From: Woeseiaceae bacterium
GTDB taxonomy: Bacteria > Pseudomonadota > Gammaproteobacteria > Steroidobacterales > Woeseiaceae
Assembly: GCA_030066655.1 (NCBI GenBank)
Contig: JASJBE010000044.1
Span: forward strand, 1-38,410
Reading direction: 5' to 3'
DNA: 38,410 nt
Each line of letters opens with the position of its first letter. Position 1 is the first letter of the stretch. The position numbers and the translations under genes were made by a program. The notes under the pieces are model-generated. The model worked only from the letters and a program-made list of their open reading frames with translations, did not search any database and had not been told where the DNA came from. Shown piece after piece: positions 32,968 through 38,410 of the stretch.

Positions 32968-34065
32968 ATGGCGCGCAAGCGACGACAGTACGAGGTCTTC
33001 AGCCTGTCCTTCCTGGACTGCATGAGCTGTGGCTTCGGCGCCGTCATCCTGTTCTTCATGATCATCAATGCGCAGGTTAAGGAAGAGACCGAACCGAAGC
33101 CGACGGACCTGATGGCCGAGACACGCAAACTCGAGGTCGAGATTCTCGAGGGCCGAAAGAACCTCGTACTGGCTCGGAATACGAAGGAGGAGCTGGAGGA
33201 TGAGACCCAGGACGCCGAGGGCAAGATCGCGCAGATCATTCGCCTGATCGCGGAACTGCGCGAGGAGCTGGCGGAGTACGATGACGAGACGCTGGCTCGT
33301 ATCGAGCGTGTCGAGGCCCTGCAGTCGGACATCAAGAGCCTCGAGGAGGAGGTCAAGCGTCTGCTGGCGCTCGAGGCCGAGCAGGAAGAGACGGGCAGCC
33401 GTGTACGTGAATTCAAGGGCGACGGTGACCGCCAGTACCTGACCGGCCTGAAGCTTGGCGGCACGCGTACGCTTATCCTGGTCGACCGCTCGGCCAGCAT
33501 GCTCGACGACAAGATCGTCAACATCATTCGTCGGCGCAACATGGGCATCAACGACAAGCTGCGCGCATCCAAGTGGCGCCAGGTCGTGGCCAGCGTCGAC
33601 TGGCTGACCGCGCAGTTCACACCCGGTAGCCAATTCCAGATCTACATGTTCAATAATCGGGCCGAGCCGGTGATCAAGGGCAGCGAGGGGATCTGGCTGG
33701 ACGTCGACGACTCGGCACAGCTCGATGAGGCCCTGCGCGTGCTCCGCCGAACGCCGCCGGAGGCCGGAACGAATATGCGTGCGGCCTACGAGATCGCCGC
33801 GGAGCTGTCGCCGAGACCGGACAACATCATCCTGCTTGCTGACGGCATGCCAACCATGGAAGAGGAAACGAGCAACCAACGCACGGTCACCGGTCGGGAG
33901 CGCCAGCGGCTGCATGTCAACGCGATTCGCGAATTGCCTCCCGGCATTCCCGTTAACGTATTGCTGTACCCGATGGAAGGCGACTACGACGCCGCTATCG
34001 CGTACTGGACGCTGGCTTACCAGACCGGCGGATCTTTCATGAGCGTCAGCCGGGACTGGCCGTAG
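32968..34065 (+). CDS. vWA protein with MotB/TolR-like membrane helix (first copy)
   Basis: A 365-residue protein. A basic N-terminus (MARKRRQ) leads into FSLSFLDCMSCGFGAVILFFMI, a single membrane helix with Asp17 just where MotB, ExbD and TolR carry the ion-binding aspartate, plus Cys18 and Cys21. A long coiled coil (about 40-145, heavily Glu/Lys) follows. The von Willebrand A domain begins at about 164 with MIDAS motif DRSAS (Asp173, Ser175, Ser177), has the threonine-loop segment EAGTNMRAAYEI and IILLADGMPTM. Topology should be N-in with the vWA domain in the periplasm. An AAGGTGG ribosome site sits 8 bases before the ATG. It is followed at 10 bases by a second, related vWA gene. Confidence 0.9.
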   Translation: MARKRRQYEVFSLSFLDCMSCGFGAVILFFMIINAQVKEETEPKPTDLMAETRKLEVEILEGRKNLVLARNTKEELEDETQDAEGKIAQIIRLIAELREELAEYDDETLARIERVEALQSDIKSLEEEVKRLLALEAEQEETGSRVREFKGDGDRQYLTGLKLGGTRTLILVDRSASMLDDKIVNIIRRRNMGINDKLRASKWRQVVASVDWLTAQFTPGSQFQIYMFNNRAEPVIKGSEGIWLDVDDSAQLDEALRVLRRTPPEAGTNMRAAYEIAAELSPRPDNIILLADGMPTMEEETSNQRTVTGRERQRLHVNAIRELPPGIPVNVLLYPMEGDYDAAIAYWTLAYQTGGSFMSVSRDWP

Positions 34066-34075
34066 GAGTGGCACG

Positions 34076-35080
34076 ATGAGAAGAAAACGCCGTAACGTCG
34101 AAGCCTTCAGCCTGTCGTTCCTCGACTGCATCTGCTGTGGATTCGGCGCGATCCTGTTGCTGCTGGTGCTGTCGAAGATCTACGAGCCGGTGATTCTCGA
34201 GAAGACCCAGGATGACCTTGAGCAGCTCATTGCGCTGCTGCAGCAGGAGCTGTTCGATATCCGTGGCGAGACGACGGTCATCAATCGTGAACTGGACGCC
34301 GTCAGGACACAGGCATCCGAGTCCAAGCTGCAGCTGGCGCGGCTGCAGGGCGAACTCAGCACGGTGCAGGGTCAGTACGTGGCGACTCAGCAGGAATCCG
34401 AATCCATCCTCGACGAGGGCGCCCTCGCGCGTGCCAAGCAGCGATTGACCGAGGAGATGCAGCGGCTGCAGCCGTACTATCGCCGCGCGGACGATGACGC
34501 CGTCGCCGGTATCCCGGTGGACAGCGAGTACATCATCTTTATCATCGACACGTCCGGCAGCATGCAGCAGTACAACTGGGACCGCGTGCAGGAAAAGCTG
34601 ACCGAGACGCTGGAAGTCTATCCGCAGGTCAAGGGCATCCAGATCATGAACGACAACGGCAACTACATGTTCAGCCAGTATCGTGGTCGGTGGATTCCCG
34701 ATACGCCCGGCCGGCGCGAGGCGATCGTCAACACGATACGAACCTGGCGCCCGTTCAGTGACAGTAACCCGGTCGACGGAATCATCTACGCGATCAGCAC
34801 CTACTGGAGGGCTGACCGAAAAATCAGCATCTACGTTTTCGGTGACGAGTTCAGCGGACGCTCGATCGAGAGAGTCGTGCGACAGGTCGATGCCGTGAAC
34901 CGGGTCGGGGCATCCGGCGACCGGCTGGTTCGCATTCACGCCGTCGGGTTCCCGTTCCTGTTCCGCGGCAATAACAACATTCCACCCACCGCCTATCGCT
35001 TCTCACAGCTGATGCGAGTGCTCTGTGAACGCAACGGCGGTACGTTTGTCGCATTGACCGATTACGACCGCCGCGGCTGA
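34076..35080 (+). CDS. vWA protein with MotB/TolR-like membrane helix (second copy)
   Basis: A 334-residue protein with the same plan as the gene before it: basic MRRKRRN, then FSLSFLDCICCGFGAILLLLVL with Asp17 at the same position, coiled coil (about 42-135), and a vWA domain starting at about 150 with a canonical MIDAS DTSGS (Asp158, Ser160, Ser162). The two share the membrane motif at identical residue numbers (11-18 and 21-25), but the vWA domains differ strongly and no simple alignment is visible beyond the motif. Its ribosome site AGGAG (34064-34068) overlaps the stop codon of the previous gene, so the two are translationally coupled and made in fixed ratio. This is the last gene of the cluster before a 160-base gap. 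Confidence 0.9.
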   Translation: MRRKRRNVEAFSLSFLDCICCGFGAILLLLVLSKIYEPVILEKTQDDLEQLIALLQQELFDIRGETTVINRELDAVRTQASESKLQLARLQGELSTVQGQYVATQQESESILDEGALARAKQRLTEEMQRLQPYYRRADDDAVAGIPVDSEYIIFIIDTSGSMQQYNWDRVQEKLTETLEVYPQVKGIQIMNDNGNYMFSQYRGRWIPDTPGRREAIVNTIRTWRPFSDSNPVDGIIYAISTYWRADRKISIYVFGDEFSGRSIERVVRQVDAVNRVGASGDRLVRIHAVGFPFLFRGNNNIPPTAYRFSQLMRVLCERNGGTFVALTDYDRRG

Positions 35081-35240
35081 CACATGTGCGGCATCGTGTC
35101 GCCTTAGCGGATGGCGCCCTGGCACATTTCGTCACAATTCATCGGTGAATGGACACCAGCTATTCGCTTCGCGTCCCCAATTGCGCCTTTAAATGATTCC
35201 TGAAGGCGGTCGCTGTGACGGCCACAAACGGAGAATCAAC

Positions 35241-35963
35241 ATGCGCAAACTAGTATCAGTAATCACCCTCGCGGCGCTCGCCAGCGTTTCCCAGGTCCAG
35301 GCGGCCGAGCCCGCCTCAAAGGAAGAGCTTGTCGGTGTCGGCAGTGGCGCCATCATCGGCGCCGTCGCGGGCGGTCCTTTCGGTTTTGTAATTGGTGCGG
35401 CGATCGGCGCCAAGCTTGGCGACTCGATGCACAACAAGAACGAGGATATCGATGGCCTTCGTTCGTCACTCGAGGCGAAGGACACGGAAGTCGATCGCCT
35501 GCAGGCCGCGATTCGCGGTGCGCGAAAGAGCAATGACGCGCTCGGCGACGAGGTTCGTCGACTGCAGTCGCTGGCGCAGCCGGAGCTCGTCGACCTGATG
35601 CAGGCCGGCATCGCGATGGACCTGCTGTTTCGCACCGACGAAGCGGTGCTGACCGACATGACTGGCGCACGGCTGGCCGAACTGGGCGCCGCACTGGCGT
35701 CAATGCCCAATGTGCACATCCAGCTGGACGGGTTCGCCGATGAGCGCGGCGACGATGCCTACAACCTGGCGCTGTCCGGGCAGCGCGTCGACTTTGTTCG
35801 CGACCACCTCGTGCAGGCGGGTGTTCCCGGCGACAGGATCAGCACGCGTGCTCACGGTGAGTCCATCGCCCAGGATGCGAGCATCGACAGCCTTGCGCTG
35901 GAACGCCGCGTCACACTGAAGCTGTTTCTGTCGGAGAACGAGGCTGTGGCATCGACACCGTAG
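35241..35963 (+). CDS. OmpA-family protein with glycine-zipper segment (PdsO-like)
   Basis: A 240-residue envelope protein with signal peptide (residues 1-21, ending VQA-AE). A glycine zipper follows (GSGAIIGAVAGGPFGFVIGAAIGAKLGDS, about 32-60), then a coiled coil (about 65-110) and a C-terminal OmpA peptidoglycan-binding domain with LDGFADERGDDAYNLALSGQR and VPGDRISTRAHGES. The domain order is that of the sortase-associated OmpA-like protein PdsO, but no sortase gene is visible in the window. The ATG at 35241 has GGAG 8 bases upstream; an ATG at 35193 would add a non-signal leader. The 160-base gap before it and the terminators after it suggest its own transcript, though it may work with the motor cluster as a wall anchor. 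Confidence 0.88.
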   Translation: MRKLVSVITLAALASVSQVQAAEPASKEELVGVGSGAIIGAVAGGPFGFVIGAAIGAKLGDSMHNKNEDIDGLRSSLEAKDTEVDRLQAAIRGARKSNDALGDEVRRLQSLAQPELVDLMQAGIAMDLLFRTDEAVLTDMTGARLAELGAALASMPNVHIQLDGFADERGDDAYNLALSGQRVDFVRDHLVQAGVPGDRISTRAHGESIAQDASIDSLALERRVTLKLFLSENEAVASTP

Positions 35964-35992
35964 ACGCCTGGCAGATCTGACTTGCTGTCCCT

Positions 35993-36008
35993 GGCTCCTT
36001 TAGGAGCC
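35993..36008 (+). terminator. Small hairpin before the OmpA-gene terminator
   Basis: GGCTCC pairs with GGAGCC around TTTA. It lacks a T run and sits just ahead of the stronger terminator, making a tandem hairpin arrangement. Confidence 0.45.
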
Positions 36009-36018
36009 TCTCCGCACC

Positions 36019-36045
36019 GCCGGCCCGCAAGGGCCGGCTTTTTTT
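36019..36045 (+). terminator. Rho-independent terminator after the OmpA-like gene
   Basis: GCCGGCCC pairs perfectly with GGGCCGGC around GCAA, followed by seven T residues. A textbook terminator that separates the cluster side from the metabolic genes to its right. Confidence 0.95.
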
Positions 36046-36093
36046 CGTCTGCGCACGTGTTTATAGTCCGAGCGTTACGCAAAGGATGAGCCA

Positions 36094-36447
36094 ATGACAG
36101 ACAGTCTTGCTGAACAGCACTGCAAACCCTGTGAGGGCGGCGTACCGGCGCTGACGACGGAGCAGGCCACGAAACTGATGGAGGCGCTGCATCCCGGCTG
36201 GACTCTGCGCAGTGACGGCAAGGAGATTACCCGGACGTTCGAGTTCAAGGCCTACAGCCGGACGATCGCGTTCACAAACGTTGTGGCCTGGATTGCCACC
36301 AATGAAGGTCATCATCCGGACCTTGTCGTTTCCTACGGCAAGTGCGTCGTGAACTACTCGACGCACGCGGTCGGCGGCCTGACGGACAATGATTTCATTT
36401 GCGCCGCCAAGATCGACCAATGCGCCAGCACTGTGATCAGTGATTAG
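36094..36447 (+). CDS. phhB: 4a-hydroxytetrahydrobiopterin (pterin) dehydratase
   Basis: A 117-residue PCD/DCoH protein that dehydrates 4a-hydroxytetrahydropterin after aromatic amino acid hydroxylation. The N-terminus has CxxC-type CKPC and TTEQATKLMEALHPGW, and the catalytic histidines are in NEGHHPDLVVSY and YSTHAVGGLTDND, the conserved family signature. AAGGATGAG sits just before the ATG. The next gene starts inside it with an 8-base overlap, so the pair is co-translated. No phenylalanine hydroxylase gene is in the window. Confidence 0.95.
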   Translation: MTDSLAEQHCKPCEGGVPALTTEQATKLMEALHPGWTLRSDGKEITRTFEFKAYSRTIAFTNVVAWIATNEGHHPDLVVSYGKCVVNYSTHAVGGLTDNDFICAAKIDQCASTVISD

Positions 36448-37405
36448 CATCACGGATATCGAGTCGGCGGCTGCGCGACTCGATGGCGTTGCGATACACA
36501 CGCCCCTGCTGGAAAGCGCCGCGCTCAACGAGCTGGCCGGTGGCCGCGTGCTCCTGAAGCCCGAGTGTCTGCAGCGCACCGGTTCGTTCAAGATCCGCGG
36601 TGCCTACAACATGATGAGCCAGATCGAAGACCGGGCTGCCGGGGTCGTGGCTTTCTCATCCGGCAATCACGCGCAGGGTGTCGCCGCTGCGGGACGGCTG
36701 CTGGGCATCGAGACGACGATCGTCATGCCCTCGGACGCGCCGCGTGCAAAACTCGACAACACGCGGACACTCGGCGGCAACGTGGTGACCTACGATCGCT
36801 ATAGCGAGGATCGTGAGGCGATCGCACACGCCATTGCAGAAGACCGGGGTTGTACTGTCGTCCCGTCGTTCGATCACGAGCACATCATTGCAGGCCAGGG
36901 CACGGTCGGGCTTGAGCTCGCAGACGACCTGAAGGCGATGGCCATCTCGCCCAACCAGCTGTTCGTATGCTGCGGCGGCGGGGGGCTTACGTCCGGTTCC
37001 GGGCTGGCGTTAAAGGACCGGTTTCCGGACGCAGCCGTCTTCACCGTCGAGCCGGAGTTCTTCGACGACACGGCCCGTTCGCTGCGATCAGGCAGTCGTC
37101 AGACCGTCGACGAGTCGGCGCGTTCCTTCTGCGACGCCATCCTGACACCGTCACCCGGTGAGATTACTTTCGCATTGCTGCAAGCTATGAACGCACAGGG
37201 ACTCGTCGTCAACGAGAAAGAGGTCCGCGAGGCCATGCGCTTCGCCTTTCGCGAATTGAAGCTGGTGGTCGAGCCCGGTGGGGCCGTTGCGCTGGCGGCG
37301 GTCATGTTCAGGAAGGCGCCGACCGTCGATGCCGTCACCGCCGTCGTCATCAGCGGCGGCAACGTGGACGTGGACTTGTTTTCGGACGTGCAGACGTCGG
37401 CCTGA
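36440..37405 (+). CDS. Threonine/serine dehydratase (fold-type II PLP enzyme)
   Basis: A 321-residue PLP enzyme starting at GTG 8 bases before the end of the pterin dehydratase gene. The PLP lysine is Lys51 in GSFKIRGAYN, SSGNHAQGVA is the substrate loop, and CCGGGGLTSG is the phosphate-binding glycine loop. There is no C-terminal ACT regulatory domain, so it corresponds to the short, catabolic threonine dehydratase or serine racemase/threo-3-hydroxyaspartate dehydratase group. These cannot be separated on sequence alone. It would make 2-oxobutyrate from threonine, or pyruvate from serine, in the cytoplasm. Confidence 0.9.
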   Translation: MISITDIESAAARLDGVAIHTPLLESAALNELAGGRVLLKPECLQRTGSFKIRGAYNMMSQIEDRAAGVVAFSSGNHAQGVAAAGRLLGIETTIVMPSDAPRAKLDNTRTLGGNVVTYDRYSEDREAIAHAIAEDRGCTVVPSFDHEHIIAGQGTVGLELADDLKAMAISPNQLFVCCGGGGLTSGSGLALKDRFPDAAVFTVEPEFFDDTARSLRSGSRQTVDESARSFCDAILTPSPGEITFALLQAMNAQGLVVNEKEVREAMRFAFRELKLVVEPGGAVALAAVMFRKAPTVDAVTAVVISGGNVDVDLFSDVQTSA

Positions 37406-37425
37406 GACGGCCGAATCGCGATCCG

Positions 37426-38190
37426 TCAGGCTGACTGCGTTGTCGACTGGCCAAGCCGCGGCACCGTCTTGCCGGCAATGCTCGCAACCTGGATGCCCAT
37501 CTTTCGTCGCTGCTGCCAGTTGTCCAGCCATCTGACGATGCGGTCTATCTGTTCGATATCGAGTTTTACGCGGGACGGTGGATGCATGTCATGCAGACCT
37601 GTCCCGGTTTCCGCCGCGTGGATGAAATTCTGGCTGTCTCGCAACACGGCAATGATCGGGATGCCCAGTGAATCGAGAAACCTCATCAGGCGTGTGAAAC
37701 TCTTCGTGTTCTTGCGCGTCCGATTTGCGACGACGGCGAGCTTTCTCTCGTTGCGATTGATCTTAGCAACGAGCAACAGGTCCGCGATGCATCGCGACAC
37801 GGCATGAATATCCATCGGCGATGGCAGTACCGGGATCAGAATGCTGGATGCGTCCCTGGTCAGTTCACGCAGCTCGTCGTGTCCGAGGCCGGCGGGCGAA
37901 TCGATGAGCAGGTTGTTCGTCTCACCGGGGACTCGAAGCTGCCAGCTGCGTGTCGCCTGCATGCTCTGCTTGAACGCGGCGATTCCGGCAATCTCGGGCA
38001 GGGAAGGGTCACGACGCTCGAGCCAGGCCATCGACGAACCCTGAGGGTCGTAGTCCATAATGACCGTGGACTGGTCACGCCTCGCATAGCAGGACGCGAT
38101 ATTGGTGACCAGCGTCGACTTGCCGCAGCCGCCTTTCGGATTGATGATCACGACCCTGTTCAGGCTTTGCCGGCGTGCGCTCGATGACAT
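37426..38190 (-). CDS. ParA/MinD-type partition ATPase, orphan
   Basis: A 254-residue deviant-Walker ATPase. The P-loop is PKGGCGKST (residues 18-26, signature Lys19), the switch segment MDYDPQGSSMAW carries the conserved Asp, and LLIDSPAGLG fits Walker B. Then comes a helical C-terminus rich in basic residues. The ATG at 38190 is chosen because the Walker loop starts soon after and AGGA lies upstream; 28 further codons in frame have no ParA homology. No parB or recognisable partner is next to it, so it is likely an orphan positioning ATPase for a protein cargo or a chromosomal ParA relative. It converges with the threonine dehydratase gene. Confidence 0.88.
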   Translation of the reverse strand: MSSSARRQSLNRVVIINPKGGCGKSTLVTNIASCYARRDQSTVIMDYDPQGSSMAWLERRDPSLPEIAGIAAFKQSMQATRSWQLRVPGETNNLLIDSPAGLGHDELRELTRDASSILIPVLPSPMDIHAVSRCIADLLLVAKINRNERKLAVVANRTRKNTKSFTRLMRFLDSLGIPIIAVLRDSQNFIHAAETGTGLHDMHPPSRVKLDIEQIDRIVRWLDNWQQRRKMGIQVASIAGKTVPRLGQSTTQSA

Positions 38191-38267
38191 CACTGTCCTG
38201 ATTGTTCCGCTCCTGCCGATACGATTTTCACATAATAACTCACGTTTCAACGTCTTACACGGGATAC

Positions 38268-38410
38268 TGATCACACAAGGTGAACATCACCCCTGGAATC
38301 GACCCGACGACTCGCTATCACCCGGCGCCCTTTCTCCCCGGACAGCGTCTCGACGATATCCAGAAGAACGGCCCGGTCCTCGAAATACCACGAGTGCCCG
38401 TTATCGCCAG
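38268..38410 (-). CDS. Possible C-terminal end of a gene cut by the window edge
   Basis: From the right edge the minus strand has an open frame of about 45 codons ending in a TGA at 38268-38270. It begins GDNGHSWYFEDRAVLLDIVE and reads like protein, with aromatic and charged residues in sensible order, and would place a same-strand gene some 80 bases upstream of the parA-like gene. The plus strand is also open from a GTG at 38280 (VNITPGIDPTTRYHP...), so I cannot exclude a gene on that side. Both frames have similar third-position GC. No family recognised. Confidence 0.3.

Noticed and set aside
20783..35080. Cluster as a Zorya or type VI secretion system
   Set aside because: No ZorC/ZorD/ZorE-like helicase or nuclease and no T6SS sheath, baseplate or ClpV genes; only the A/B-type motor idea and the kinase/FHA theme are shared.
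35241..35963. Complete proteobacterial sortase (Pds) locus
   Set aside because: Only the OmpA-like component resembles PdsO; no sortase, response regulator or histidine kinase gene is present in the window.

Overview
The window is about 38 kb of GC-rich chromosomal DNA, densely coding on both strands. It most resembles a heterotrophic marine or sediment gammaproteobacterium: it has an OadGAB sodium-pumping decarboxylase, CtaA heme A synthase (so aerobic respiration), a CspA-type cold shock protein, two membrane-anchored PEGA-domain proteins and an OmpA/glycine-zipper protein. The lineage is an inference from gene content only. I see no rRNA, tRNA, CRISPR array, insertion sequence or phage gene.

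Layout. 186-3990: a secreted DJ-1/PfpI-like protein, then oxaloacetate decarboxylase oadG-oadA-oadB. 4190-6386: a tiny exported peptide gene on the minus strand, and a DUF5666-type lipoprotein closed by a strong terminator. 6489-16379: mostly housekeeping metabolism, with an M20 peptidase/metallo-beta-lactamase-fold pair, branched-chain aminotransferase, ctaA divergent from an FMN alpha-hydroxy-acid dehydrogenase, cspA, a TauE/SafE permease, two conserved small proteins, a leucine-dehydrogenase-like enzyme and a thioredoxin-fold protein. 16538-20487: acetoacetyl-CoA synthetase, a hotdog thioesterase and glycerol kinase. 36094-38190: pterin dehydratase, threonine dehydratase and an orphan ParA-type ATPase. 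A probable partial gene lies at the right edge.

The unusual part is 20783-35080, eleven same-strand genes that look like one signalling-plus-motor system. In order they are: a soluble Ser/Thr kinase with four C-terminal zinc ribbons; a PP2C phosphatase; a glycine-rich lipoprotein-like protein; a second lipoprotein of unknown family; a transmembrane Ser/Thr kinase with a periplasmic TPR/PEGA region; a transmembrane FHA-PEGA(x5)-SUMF1 protein; a very acidic small exported protein; a MotA/TolQ/ExbB-type proton-channel subunit; a degenerate Hsp70-like protein fused to an FHA domain; and two different von Willebrand A proteins. Both vWA proteins begin with the same MotB/TolR-like membrane segment (FSLSFLDC..CGFGA) followed by a coiled coil. 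An OmpA-like protein (35241-35963) follows under what looks like its own control.

My working model is inference. The channel subunit and the two vWA proteins would form an ion-driven stator-like complex of the MotAB/ExbBD/ZorAB type. The kinases and phosphatase would set phosphorylation marks read by the two FHA domains, and the lipoproteins and PEGA/SUMF1 parts would work in the periplasm or at the envelope. Kinase-zinc-ribbon plus PP2C plus vWA recalls the TerY-P triads, and the channel/B-subunit arrangement recalls Zorya. I cannot name the whole set as a known system.
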